A DNA stretch of 64,000 bases from Nitratireductor mangrovi. GTDB taxonomy: Bacteria; Pseudomonadota; Alphaproteobacteria; Rhizobiales; Rhizobiaceae. This document shows positions 29,102-37,380 of the stretch, in pieces. The stretch is from contig NZ_CP042301.2 in NCBI RefSeq assembly GCF_007922615.2, positions 1,488,001-1,552,000 of the forward strand, in the 5' to 3' direction. Every line of letters begins with the position of its first letter. Positions within the stretch are counted from its first letter, which is position 1. The notes under the pieces are model-generated. The model was not told where the DNA came from, made no database searches, and worked only from the letters and a program-made list of their open reading frames with translations. A program made the position numbers and the translations under genes.

Positions 29102-29267
29102 GACCGTCGCCCCCAGACCACGCTCTTTCGTGACAGTCTTATGGAGGCGCCGGAAAGTTGGAAGGGAAACCTTACCGAATAGTTAACGGCCGCAATCTGT
29201 TAACGATACCGCCCTTGGCCCCGACCCTTGTAGCGCGCGCCGGTGCCTTAAGGCAAACCTGTCGCGG

Positions 29268-30050
29268 CTAGGCGATGTTCCTGACGACCGAATGGTTGCG
29301 GCAAAACGCAAGCAGGGCTTCGATCTCCGGGGCACCTGGCGCGATGGCCGCTGGATCCACCCCGACCAGTGTCACGACGGCTTGTGCCTCGCCCTGCCAG
29401 TCGAGGATCGGGGCCGCGGCAGCGACAAGGCCAGGGATGAATTGACTGTCCACCGACGCGAAGCCGTTCGCACGGATGCTGTTGGCGAGTTCAGCTGCGC
29501 CCGCCTTGGTCGGCTTCATGTCTGGAACGAGCGCTGGGTTTCGCGCCGCGCGCCTCAACTCGCGTTCAACGGTGGCCTGAACCGCTGCCTTGGGAGCCCA
29601 TGCGAGAAAAATCCTGCCGGTGGCCGAGTTCAGGAGCGGCAAGGTGGTCCCCAGCCCCATCGATGTCACAGTCGGCGTAACCCCGCGTTCCCAGCGCACC
29701 ACCGTTGCGCCGCCGTTCGCCCAAACCGCGAGCAGCACAGTCATGGAGGTGTCGCCCGCGAGACCGGGGAGGCCGTCAGCGGCGCGATTGACGAAATCGT
29801 GGCGGGCGATCGCCGCCAGGCCAAGCTCCATGGCGCTGGGTCCGAGGTCGTAGCGGCCCGACCTGCCTTCCTGCCTGACCAGCCCGGCATTGACGAAGGA
29901 CGCCAGGTAGCGATGCGTCTTGCTGGGCGGCATGCCGCAGCTCCGGGCGATCTCGGACAGGGTTAGCGGGCCGCTCTGCCGCGCCATGTAATTGAGGACC
30001 CCGAGAGCAGTGTCGAGCGAGGTGAGCCCATGGGTGGTTTCGTCAGCCAT
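29268..30050 (-). CDS. IclR family transcriptional regulator
   Basis: This is a 260-residue IclR regulator: an N-terminal winged HTH (LTLSEIARSCGMPPSKTHRYL, in two parts, about 30-50) and a C-terminal effector-binding domain (RNPALVPDMKPTKAGAAELA; FASVDSQFIPGLVAAAAPI). The start at 30050 is supported by GGAG nine bases upstream; an upstream in-frame ATG lacks a site. It is divergent from the CoA-ester hydroxylase/ligase/gentisate genes, so it is the likely specific regulator of that cluster, with an aromatic acid or its CoA ester as probable effector (inference). Confidence 0.88.
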   Translation of the reverse strand: MADETTHGLTSLDTALGVLNYMARQSGPLTLSEIARSCGMPPSKTHRYLASFVNAGLVRQEGRSGRYDLGPSAMELGLAAIARHDFVNRAADGLPGLAGDTSMTVLLAVWANGGATVVRWERGVTPTVTSMGLGTTLPLLNSATGRIFLAWAPKAAVQATVERELRRAARNPALVPDMKPTKAGAAELANSIRANGFASVDSQFIPGLVAAAAPILDWQGEAQAVVTLVGVDPAAIAPGAPEIEALLAFCRNHSVVRNIA

Positions 30051-30141
30051 TCTTCGCTCTCCGTGGTGGCGCGGCGCGGGGCAGGGGCGCAGCCTCGATA
30101 TCAATCCCGCAGGCTCCGGTCACGCAGCGAGTCATCGTTTC

Positions 30142-30214
30142 CGCATAGCCATGCGTGACGCAATAATTCTGCTATGTAAAATTCGTTGCATAATTTGGAA
30201 TTGTAGCCTACGCT
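30142..30214. promoter_or_regulatory. Divergent control region between iclR-type gene and gentisate cluster
   Basis: This 195-bp gap is AT-rich compared with its surroundings. It contains a short palindrome CGCAT-AGCC-ATGCG (30142-30155), a spaced inverted pair AATTC/GAATT (30180-30202) and a sigma70-like promoter facing the hydroxylase gene: TTGCAT (30186-30191), 17 bases, TACGCT (30209-30214). The palindromes are candidate IclR operators; none has been matched to a known consensus. Confidence 0.35.
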
Positions 30215-30245
30215 CTGCCTGACGTCCAGGGATTTCGGAGGCGAC

Positions 30246-31388
30246 ATGTCGAGGCTCACGAGCGTGGAAATATTGGGGGGAGGTCCCGGCGGCCTCTACA
30301 CCGCCATCCTCGTGCGAAAGCTGTTGCCGCATATGAGCGTGCGAGTGACCGAGCAAAACCCGGAGGGTGCTACCTTTGGATTTGGCGTCGTTTTTTCGCA
30401 CCAGGCGCTCGAGTTCCTGAAGGCGGACGATCCGGAGACGCATGACCTGATCACGCCGCATATGGAACGCTGGCAGAACATGACGCTGAACCTGCCGGGC
30501 GAATCGGTAACCCTTGATGGCGTCGGGTTCACCGCGATCGGACGCCTCGAACTCATCGAACTGTTGAAGGAGCGGGCGCGCGCACTCGACGTGCCGATCC
30601 GCTTCGGCACACAGGTCAATTCGCTGGACGAATTGAAGGCCGATCTGGTGATCGGCGCGGATGGCCTGAATTCACTGGTTCGCCGTTCCCTGGAGGAGCG
30701 ATTTGGCCCCACCCTGGATCATTTCAGCAATCATTTCGCATGGTTCGGCGCGAAGGTTCCCTTCGACACGCTCACCCAGACGTTCATCGAAACCGACAAG
30801 GGCCCGATGAATGCGCATCACTATCGCTATGCGCCGGATCGCAGCACCTTCATCGTCGAGTGCGAGGACGCGACGTACCGGGCGCACGGCTTCGATGCCA
30901 TGGGCGAAGAGGAAAGCGCCAAATTGTGCAGCCGATTGTTCGCCGACGTTCTGCGCGGGACGTCGCTGATCACCAACAAGTCGACCTGGCGCCAGTTCCC
31001 ACGCCTGTGGTGCAGTACCTGGGTCAGCGATCGGTACGCGCTGCTCGGCGACGCCGCGCATACGGCGCACTTTTCGATCGGATCCGGAACCCGCCTTGCG
31101 ATGGAAGATGCGATCGCCTTGGTTCACGCCCTGGCGAACCATGACGATTTGGACAGCGCGCTGGCCGCCTACCAGTCGGAGCGGGCGCCGATCGCACGCA
31201 AGATCGTCGATGCCGCCAACACCTCTGCCGAATGGTACGAGACCTTCGGCGACAAGATGCGACTGTCGCCAATGGATTTCGCCCGCGATTACCTGATGCG
31301 ATCGGGGCGCATGACGGAGGAACGTTTGCGGCAGATCGCGCCGCGATTTGCCGCGGCTTACGCGAACCACAAGGCGATGGCCGGCTGA
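30246..31388 (+). CDS. FAD-dependent hydroxylase of the salicylyl-CoA 5-hydroxylase type
   Basis: This is a 380-residue group A flavin monooxygenase with the N-terminal FAD motif ILGGGPGGLYTAIL (about 9-22) and GDAAHTAHFSIGSGTRLAMED (in two parts, about 265-285). The FGFGVVFSHQALEFL stretch and the HYRYAPDRSTFIVE segment are typical of hydroxylases acting on aromatic CoA thioesters, such as SdgC (salicylyl-CoA 5-hydroxylase) and the N-terminal part of anthraniloyl-CoA monooxygenase. Together with the ligase and gentisate dioxygenase it suggests formation of gentisyl-CoA from salicylyl-CoA or 3-hydroxybenzoyl-CoA. The start ATG has GGAGG nearby. The choice of substrate is open. Confidence 0.8.
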   Translation: MSRLTSVEILGGGPGGLYTAILVRKLLPHMSVRVTEQNPEGATFGFGVVFSHQALEFLKADDPETHDLITPHMERWQNMTLNLPGESVTLDGVGFTAIGRLELIELLKERARALDVPIRFGTQVNSLDELKADLVIGADGLNSLVRRSLEERFGPTLDHFSNHFAWFGAKVPFDTLTQTFIETDKGPMNAHHYRYAPDRSTFIVECEDATYRAHGFDAMGEEESAKLCSRLFADVLRGTSLITNKSTWRQFPRLWCSTWVSDRYALLGDAAHTAHFSIGSGTRLAMEDAIALVHALANHDDLDSALAAYQSERAPIARKIVDAANTSAEWYETFGDKMRLSPMDFARDYLMRSGRMTEERLRQIAPRFAAAYANHKAMAG

Positions 31389-31470
31389 CGCGGCCGGACA
31401 GGTTCGAGGAAACATCTGGCCGCGGTTGCTGCAGCAACTTGGCGCTTCGCAAGCCATTCAGGGAGAAAAC

Positions 31471-33117
31471 ATGTCGAGTTTGGCAGGCACAGAGACGCTC
31501 CGCCGCACGGCCCAAACGCCAATCGTTGATCCGGTCGCGGAGGACATCCCGGGAGCGATCGAAATCGGCTTTCAACGGTCGCGTCATCGCAACTGTTCGG
31601 AGGTTCTGTGGCAGAACCTCGCGCGCAATCCGGACAAGACGGCCGTTGTCGGGCCGGCCGGAACCCTAACCTATGCCGAACTCGTCGCCGATGCTGCGCG
31701 CTGGGGCAATGCCTTTGCCGCGGCAGGACTCACCCCTGGCGAGCGCATCGCATTTTTCCTCGACGACACACCCGTCTTTCCCGCCGCCTTCTTCGGCGCA
31801 GTGCGGGCGGGCTTCGTGCCGGTTCTGCTCAACATCCAGACCAAGCCGGACGTTCTCAATTATTTCCTGGAGGACACGGAAGCCCGCCTCGCGGTGGTGG
31901 ATGCCGAGTTTGCCGACATCTTCAGTGGCGAGATAGTCGAGGGAACCCGGCTCGAGGAGACTATCGTCGCCAACGGTGCGGTGGACGGAGAAGGCTTTCG
32001 GTCCGCAGATGCGTTTCTCGACGGCCAACCGGGCGAATTGGCGTGCGCCGACACCGGGCCGGACGACATGGCGTTCTGGATGTATTCCTCGGGTTCGACC
32101 GGACGGCCGAAGGGGATCGTCCACCTGCATCACGACGTGGCCTATGTACAGCAGAGCTTCGGCGAGCATGTGCTCAGGCTCAATGCCGACGACATCTGCT
32201 ATTCGGTGCCCAAGGGTTATTTCGCGTACGGCTTCGGGAACTCCTTCATATTTCCCTTTGCCTGCGGTGCGACAACGCTCCTGATGCCGGGGCAGCCGCG
32301 TCCGGAAACAGTCCTCGACGCGATCGAGGCCTATCGCCCGACGGTGTTCTTTGGCCTGCCCACGCTTTTCACCGCACTCGCGAGGACCAGCGGGATCGAG
32401 GCCCGCGACCTGACCTCGATCCGCCAGTCGATGTCGGCAGCAGAAATCCTTTCGGAGGAGGTCTACAATGCCTGGAAGAGGCTGGTCGGCCACGGGCCGA
32501 CCGAAGGGCTGGGCTCGACCGAGGTGCTTCACGTCTACCTGTCCAATGCCCTTGACGACCACCGCATAGGTGCGGCGGGCGCCAGGGTGCCCGGCTATGA
32601 AATCCGCCTCGAGACACCCGAAGGCGGGGAGGCCAAACCCGGCGAAGAGGGCGTGATGTATGTTCGCGGCCATTCCACGGCGCCGACATACTGGAACCGA
32701 CCGGACAAGACCGCCGAGACCATACGCGGCGACTGGATCTACACCGGCGACCGGTTCGTCGAACGCGACGGCTATTTTTACTTCCTCGGCCGCGCCGACG
32801 ACCTCATCAAGGTTTCCGGCCAATGGGTCTGGCCTCTGGAGGTCGAACGTTGCCTGAATGAACACCCTGACGTGCACGAATGCGCGGTGCTGGCCCAGCA
32901 ACTCGGAGACCGGCGCATGGCGCTGCGGGCGGTGGTGTGCCTGGTACCCGGCCTGACCGGTGACGAAGCGCGAACCACGAAGCTGCGCGATTACGTGAAA
33001 TCGCAACTGACGCCCTACAAGTCGCCGCGCATGATCGAATATGTTGCCGAGTTGCCGAAGACCGGAACGGGCAAGATCGACCGGCAGGCGATCGCGAACA
33101 CGCCGCTCGCGTGCTGA
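31471..33117 (+). CDS. Benzoate-CoA ligase family acyl-CoA synthetase
   Basis: This is an AMP-forming aryl-CoA ligase of 548 residues. The P-loop is YSSGSTGRPKGIVH (about 205-218), the mid-domain motif is GSTEVLHVYLSN, the hinge is FLGRADDLIKVSGQWV and the catalytic C-terminal lysine is in PKTGTGKIDRQAI. It resembles benzoate-, hydroxybenzoate- and salicylate-CoA ligases. The start at 31471 has GGGAG six bases upstream; the frame upstream overlaps the hydroxylase gene's end and is not homologous. It is the activating step that makes a CoA-thioester hydroxylation route possible. Confidence 0.87.
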   Translation: MSSLAGTETLRRTAQTPIVDPVAEDIPGAIEIGFQRSRHRNCSEVLWQNLARNPDKTAVVGPAGTLTYAELVADAARWGNAFAAAGLTPGERIAFFLDDTPVFPAAFFGAVRAGFVPVLLNIQTKPDVLNYFLEDTEARLAVVDAEFADIFSGEIVEGTRLEETIVANGAVDGEGFRSADAFLDGQPGELACADTGPDDMAFWMYSSGSTGRPKGIVHLHHDVAYVQQSFGEHVLRLNADDICYSVPKGYFAYGFGNSFIFPFACGATTLLMPGQPRPETVLDAIEAYRPTVFFGLPTLFTALARTSGIEARDLTSIRQSMSAAEILSEEVYNAWKRLVGHGPTEGLGSTEVLHVYLSNALDDHRIGAAGARVPGYEIRLETPEGGEAKPGEEGVMYVRGHSTAPTYWNRPDKTAETIRGDWIYTGDRFVERDGYFYFLGRADDLIKVSGQWVWPLEVERCLNEHPDVHECAVLAQQLGDRRMALRAVVCLVPGLTGDEARTTKLRDYVKSQLTPYKSPRMIEYVAELPKTGTGKIDRQAIANTPLAC

Positions 33118-33182
33118 GGCGCGGATTTCCGAGGTCCGTGCCCTCACGGCCCACGCCATTTAGCTAGAACGGAGCTGACTTT

Positions 33183-33878
33183 TTGGCCTACGTCATTACG
33201 CAACCACCCGTCGCCAGCGTCGAAGTCGCCGGCACGTCCGACCGTTTCCCGGTTCGACGCATCTTCTGCGTCGGTCGCAACTATGCCGCCCACGCCCGTG
33301 AAATGGGCCGCGATCCCGATCGCGAGCCCCCCTTCTTCTTCACCAAGCCGGCTGATGCGGTCGTGGATACCGGCGCGACTGTTCCCTATCCGCCCGAAAC
33401 GAACAATTTTCACTACGAAGCCGAACTGGTCGTGGCCATCGGAAACGGAGGCAGGAATATCGCGGAAAAGGACAGCCTATCCCATGTCTGGGGCTACGCC
33501 GTGGGCAACGACCTGACCCGTCGCGACCTGCAACTCGATGCGCGCGAGAAAGGCCGGCCATGGGACTGGGGTAAGGCGTTCGACCGCTCCGCGGTGATCG
33601 GCCCGGTTCACGCCGTCGAGCAGGTCGGACACCCCGCCGAAGGAGCCATCAGGCTGACCGTGAATGGCGAGGTCAAGCAGGACGCGGACCTGACCGACTT
33701 GATCTGGTCCGTTCCCGAGATCATCTCGATCCTGTCCCATTCGATCGAACTGCAACCGGGCGACCTGATCATGACCGGCACGCCGGCGGGGGTGGGCGCC
33801 CTTGTGGAGGGCGACACATGTGTCGTGACCATAGAAGGGATAGGGTCCATCGAAACAAAGATCGGCCCACGGGAATGA
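33183..33878 (+). CDS. Fumarylacetoacetate hydrolase family protein (probable fumarylpyruvate hydrolase)
   Basis: This is a 231-residue FAH-family hydrolase. The active-site and metal-binding elements are CVGRNYAAHAREMG, PFFFTKPADAVV, HYEAELVVAIG (the metal ligands Glu-x-Glu) and MTGTPAGVG. The length fits the short NagK-like fumarylpyruvate hydrolases that split fumarylpyruvate to fumarate and pyruvate, the last step of the gentisate route. It starts with TTG at 33183; GGAG is nine bases upstream. It lies between the aryl-CoA ligase and gentisate dioxygenase genes. Confidence 0.85.
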   Translation: MAYVITQPPVASVEVAGTSDRFPVRRIFCVGRNYAAHAREMGRDPDREPPFFFTKPADAVVDTGATVPYPPETNNFHYEAELVVAIGNGGRNIAEKDSLSHVWGYAVGNDLTRRDLQLDAREKGRPWDWGKAFDRSAVIGPVHAVEQVGHPAEGAIRLTVNGEVKQDADLTDLIWSVPEIISILSHSIELQPGDLIMTGTPAGVGALVEGDTCVVTIEGIGSIETKIGPRE

Positions 33879-33954
33879 TGCCCGGGCCATTCCTCTGCCC
33901 TCGGGGCCGACGACGACGCGCGGCCGTCGGCCCCATGCTCGAAGGAGAACTGTC

Positions 33955-35055
33955 ATGAACGAACAGCTCGATCACGACAATGTGGCGCATGCGATGCAGC
34001 CGGAGGATAGCCCGGAACTGCGCGCCCTTTACGCCGGCTTCGAAAAGGAGCACCTGATCCCGCTGTGGACCCAGCTTGGCGACCTGATGCCGGTGCACCC
34101 GAAGTCGAAAGCTGTCCCGCATGTCTGGAAGTGGGCGAACCTGCTGCCGCTGGCGGAAAAGTCGGGCGAACTCGTGCCCGTCGGCCGTGGCGGCGAGCGA
34201 CGAGCGATCGGCCTCGCCAATCCGGGCCTGGCGCCGAACGCCTATGTCTCGCCAACGCTATGGGCGGCCATCCAGTATCTCGGCCCGCGCGAGACCGCAC
34301 CTGAGCATCGCCATTCGCAAAACGCCTTCCGCTTCGTCGTCGAGGGCGAGGGGGTGTGGACCGTGGTCAACGGCGACCCTGTGCGCATGTCGCGGGGCGA
34401 TCTGCTGCTGACGCCGGGCTGGAATTTTCACGGCCACCACAACGACACCGACCACCCGATGGCGTGGATCGACGGACTCGACATTCCCTTCAGCCAGCAG
34501 ATGGATGTCGGCTTTTTCGAGTTCGGTTCCGACCGGGTGACCGACTATGCGACGCCCAACTACTCGCGCGGCGAGCGGCTGTGGTGTCATCCCGGCCTGA
34601 GACCCTTGTCGCAGCTCCAGGATACGGTTTCCTCGCCTATCGGTGCCTATCGCTGGGAGTTCACCGATCGTGCCCTGACCGAGCAACTGCTGCTCGAGGA
34701 TGAAGGCCAGCCGGCCACGGTCGCCCAGGGCCACGCCGCGATCCGCTACGTGAACCCGACGACCGGCGGTGATGTGATGCCGACGATCCGCTGCGAGTTT
34801 CATCGCCTACGCGCCGGCGCAGAGACCGCGACCTGCCGCGAAGTCGGATCTTCCGTGTTTCAGGTGTTCGACGGCAGCGGCGCCGTCGTCCTCAACGGCA
34901 AGACGACGAGGCTCGACAAGGGCGACATGTTCGTGGTGCCGTCCTGGGTCCCCTGGTTGCTGCAAGCCGAGAGCCAGTTCGACCTGTTCCGCTTCTGCGA
35001 TGCACCGATCATGGAGCGGTTGCACTTCATGCGGACCAGGATCGAAGGACGGTAG
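33955..35055 (+). CDS. Gentisate 1,2-dioxygenase
   Basis: This 366-residue bicupin Fe(II) dioxygenase opens gentisate to maleylpyruvate. The N-terminal cupin carries the iron-ligand motif APEHRHSQNAFRFVVEGEG (about 120-138) and the later HGHHND; the C-terminal cupin is partly conserved (VFQVFDGSGAVVLNG, MFVVPSWVPW). Conserved family pieces VPHVWKW and LANPGL are seen at the N-terminal end. The stop codon is 2 bp from the GTG start of the next gene, so the two are translationally linked. Confidence 0.92.
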   Translation: MNEQLDHDNVAHAMQPEDSPELRALYAGFEKEHLIPLWTQLGDLMPVHPKSKAVPHVWKWANLLPLAEKSGELVPVGRGGERRAIGLANPGLAPNAYVSPTLWAAIQYLGPRETAPEHRHSQNAFRFVVEGEGVWTVVNGDPVRMSRGDLLLTPGWNFHGHHNDTDHPMAWIDGLDIPFSQQMDVGFFEFGSDRVTDYATPNYSRGERLWCHPGLRPLSQLQDTVSSPIGAYRWEFTDRALTEQLLLEDEGQPATVAQGHAAIRYVNPTTGGDVMPTIRCEFHRLRAGAETATCREVGSSVFQVFDGSGAVVLNGKTTRLDKGDMFVVPSWVPWLLQAESQFDLFRFCDAPIMERLHFMRTRIEGR

Positions 35056-35057
35056 GC

Positions 35058-35609
35058 GTGCAGCAGACCGACACCGACCTCGCCGCACGCGAAGCGTTGC
35101 GCGCGCGGCAGGGCAGCGGGGCGCGCTACGACGCCGCCAACGCACCGGCCGACGAATTGCTGCTGGCGCGCCGGGGCGCGGCCTTCTTTGCCAGAAAGCT
35201 CAACGAACTGACCGACACGGATCTGGAGGCGCCGTCATTGCGCGAAGGCCGGACGCGGGCCTATGTGATCGCCGAGGTCAGCTATCAGGCGCGTATGATG
35301 GCGATCGGGCTCAAGAGTCTGCGCGAGGAACTCACTGCGGAAGAAGCCGGCTGGGTTCCCGATATCGGGCTCGCCGCCACGTTGCCACCGCGCGCTCTTC
35401 GCCATCTCTACGCGCACGCTGACGTCCATCTCAACGTCGAGTTCCGCGATTTACAGCCGCCGCACTGGGAGCAGGAGGTGGCGATCGGGGAGGGGCGTCC
35501 GGCGCCGGTTCGCTCGGTGCCGCTGTTGCGCGCACGAACGATCTGGCGCAGCGCCATCGACCTGGGCAACGGAGCCAGGATGGCGGACATGCCTCCTGTG
35601 CTGTTGTGA
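35058..35609 (+). CDS. Maleylpyruvate isomerase-fold protein (MDMPI/DinB-like) lacking the zinc ligands
   Basis: This 183-residue protein aligns by eye with the N-terminal domain of the mycothiol-dependent maleylpyruvate isomerase: TRAYVIAEVSYQARMMAIGL corresponds to the family's helix with the first zinc His, and LLRARTIWRSAIDLG...DMPP to the family's R-x-R-E-V-x-x-H-x-x-D-L...D-x-P. The three metal ligands known in the Corynebacterium enzyme (His52, Glu144, His148) are here Glu73, Thr161 and Ser165. The C-terminal domain of the actinobacterial enzyme is absent. Its place after gentisate dioxygenase (2 bp gap, GTG start, AAGGA upstream) argues for maleylpyruvate isomerisation, by an altered mechanism if so. 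Confidence 0.75.
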   Translation: MQQTDTDLAAREALRARQGSGARYDAANAPADELLLARRGAAFFARKLNELTDTDLEAPSLREGRTRAYVIAEVSYQARMMAIGLKSLREELTAEEAGWVPDIGLAATLPPRALRHLYAHADVHLNVEFRDLQPPHWEQEVAIGEGRPAPVRSVPLLRARTIWRSAIDLGNGARMADMPPVLL

Positions 35610-35655
35610 CAGAGGCATGCCCTGAGATAGACGCGGGAGGAATTCGCGTTCCCAG

Positions 35656-36312
35656 CTAACCCACGTGCCTGGCCAGGAAGGCCTGCGTCCGTACATGCGC
35701 CTCGGCGGCGGCTTCCGCGACATAAGTCGTACGTGCATCGTTGACGAAGGCGTGTCCTGCGTCGTAGAGATGCACTTCCATGTCCGGCAGGTAGGCTTGC
35801 GCCTCGGCCAGCATTTCCGGCGGCACATGGTCGTCCGTCCTGCCGAAATGGCCGAGCAGTGGCGCCTTCAGGGGGCTGTCGAGATATTGCTGCAGCCGGG
35901 TTCCGTAGAAGGCGACGGCGGCAGCGATGTCGAGCTTCTGCGCTGCGCGCAGCGCCAACCCGCCGCCCCAGCAAAAGCCGATGACGGCGACCCTGCCGCC
36001 CTTGATCGCAAGCGCCTTCACGGCTGAATCGACGTCCATCAGGCATTCTTCCGGCTTCGACGCCAGCATCATGTCGCGTCCCCGCGCCCCCTGATCGAAG
36101 GGGATAACGGCATCTTTTTCGTGCCGATCGAACAGTGCCGGCACGGCAACGTCGTAGCCCTTGACGGCATACATCGCCGCCACGCCCTTCAACTGGTCGG
36201 TGACGCCGAAAATTTCCTGCAGAATGACGATCCCGCCGCGGCGCGGGCCGTTGGCCTCGACCATCCAGCAATCAAGTACATGGCCGTCGGCCGCGGTGAG
36301 TTGCGTCATCAT
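35656..36312 (-). CDS. Dienelactone hydrolase family protein
   Basis: This is a 218-residue alpha/beta hydrolase of the dienelactone hydrolase (carboxymethylenebutenolidase) family. The nucleophile Cys is in GFCWGGG (about residue 113), the acid is in GRTDDHVPPE and the His in YDAGHAFVND, so the Cys-Asp-His triad is complete. The start (MMTQL) is preceded by GGAGG. It lies downstream of the TAXI-TRAP genes on the same strand, separated from them by a hairpin, so it probably belongs to the pyrone/aromatic dicarboxylate operon. The true substrate is not evident. Confidence 0.85.
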   Translation of the reverse strand: MMTQLTAADGHVLDCWMVEANGPRRGGIVILQEIFGVTDQLKGVAAMYAVKGYDVAVPALFDRHEKDAVIPFDQGARGRDMMLASKPEECLMDVDSAVKALAIKGGRVAVIGFCWGGGLALRAAQKLDIAAAVAFYGTRLQQYLDSPLKAPLLGHFGRTDDHVPPEMLAEAQAYLPDMEVHLYDAGHAFVNDARTTYVAEAAAEAHVRTQAFLARHVG

Positions 36313-36342
36313 TTCGTTGATCCTCCAGACTTACCGGCACAG

Positions 36343-36368
36343 CGGGCTCGCCTTCTTCGGCGAGCCCG
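36343..36368 (-). terminator. Strong hairpin after the TAXI binding-protein gene
   Basis: CGGGCTCGCC (36343-36352) and GGCGAGCCCG (36359-36368) form a perfect 10-bp stem with a 6-base loop, 12 bp past the TAXI gene stop. No U-run follows on the minus strand. Such a stem between a binding-protein gene and the next gene may protect the upstream mRNA or partly stop transcription, giving more binding protein than the downstream hydrolase. Confidence 0.55.
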
Positions 36369-36380
36369 TCGGCGACATGC

Positions 36381-37352
36381 TTACTTGCCGACCGCGATCC
36401 CGGCTTCCTCGAAATAGCGCAGAGCACCGGGGTGGTACGGCATCACGTTCTTGGGCGCCATTTGCTCGACCTTAGAGAGCTTGAACGGGCCGAACGCCTC
36501 GCCGAGCGCCTTCTGGTTCTCCGCAACGACCTTGACCAGATTGTAGACGAGGTCGTCGCTGACATCGGCGTTGGTGAGAAGCATCCATGGAACCCGGATC
36601 AGGACCGCGCCGCGCTTCTGCAGGCCGTTGACGTTTTCGTTCTGCGGCAGTTCGGCGACATAGCCTGCCGGCAGGTAGTCGGAGAAGGCTGCAATGCCTT
36701 CTTCAGTATTGTTGACGGAAATGTAGCAAAGCCCGCCGCGGTCCTTGAGCTTGACGGCGGCTTCCTGCCCGGCGCCGGCATTGAGGCTGACCAGCGCGAT
36801 GTCGACCAGCCCATCGCCAAGGGCGTTGATGCCGTCGACGAAGCTCGCCACCGGCACCTGCTGGAAATCCTCATAGCTCAGCCCGGCCGAGGCCAGCGCG
36901 CCGCCGATATAGAAAGGAATGATGGTCGATGAGGTGTATTCCGACGCGATCCTGAGGTCGCCGGCGCGGTCGACGAGGTCGTTGACGCTCTCGATCTCGA
37001 GATCGCATGGCGCCATGATGCCGGTCGTCAGCGGGAACATGACGCCGGCGAGCCGCACGTTCGGATGCTCGCGGTCGAAATTGCCGGTCGCGGTGTAGGC
37101 AAAGGCGGCCTCGGCACCGTTGGCGTAACCGAAATCGACCTCGCCGCTCTGCAGCAGAGGCATGTAGCCGACGAGCGGTTGGGTGCGCACGGTGATGCCG
37201 TTGTCATTGGCGACGCGCGCCACCGCCTGGCCGGAATTGTAGGCCAGCGATCCTTGCGCTCCGGTCGCCATCGACACCACTTGCGCCTGGGCCGCGGCAG
37301 CGAAAGCCAGGCTGGCGATGGCCGCACCGGCCAGCATTTTCAGATGTCTCAT
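36381..37352 (-). CDS. TAXI family TRAP transporter solute-binding protein
   Basis: This is a 323-residue periplasmic binding protein. The signal peptide is MRHLKMLAGAAIASLAFAAA, with cleavage near AQAQ. The mature protein opens with VSMATGAQGSLAYNSGQAVA, the TAXI-family beginning, and has DFGYANGAEAAFAY and SLNAGAGQEAAVK later. It lies 28 bp downstream of the fused permease gene. TAXI systems usually take up C4-C5 or aromatic-derived carboxylates; the neighbours suggest a pyrone or oxo-tricarboxylic acid (inference). Confidence 0.88.
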   Translation of the reverse strand: MRHLKMLAGAAIASLAFAAAAQAQVVSMATGAQGSLAYNSGQAVARVANDNGITVRTQPLVGYMPLLQSGEVDFGYANGAEAAFAYTATGNFDREHPNVRLAGVMFPLTTGIMAPCDLEIESVNDLVDRAGDLRIASEYTSSTIIPFYIGGALASAGLSYEDFQQVPVASFVDGINALGDGLVDIALVSLNAGAGQEAAVKLKDRGGLCYISVNNTEEGIAAFSDYLPAGYVAELPQNENVNGLQKRGAVLIRVPWMLLTNADVSDDLVYNLVKVVAENQKALGEAFGPFKLSKVEQMAPKNVMPYHPGALRYFEEAGIAVGK

Positions 37353-37380
37353 TGTTTCCTCCCTGGGTTGATTGTTCGGA

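Noticed and set aside
35656..36312. Assignment of the dienelactone hydrolase to chlorocatechol degradation
   Set aside because: No chlorocatechol dioxygenase or cycloisomerase is present; the neighbours point to the pyrone/gallate lower pathway, so only the family name is given.
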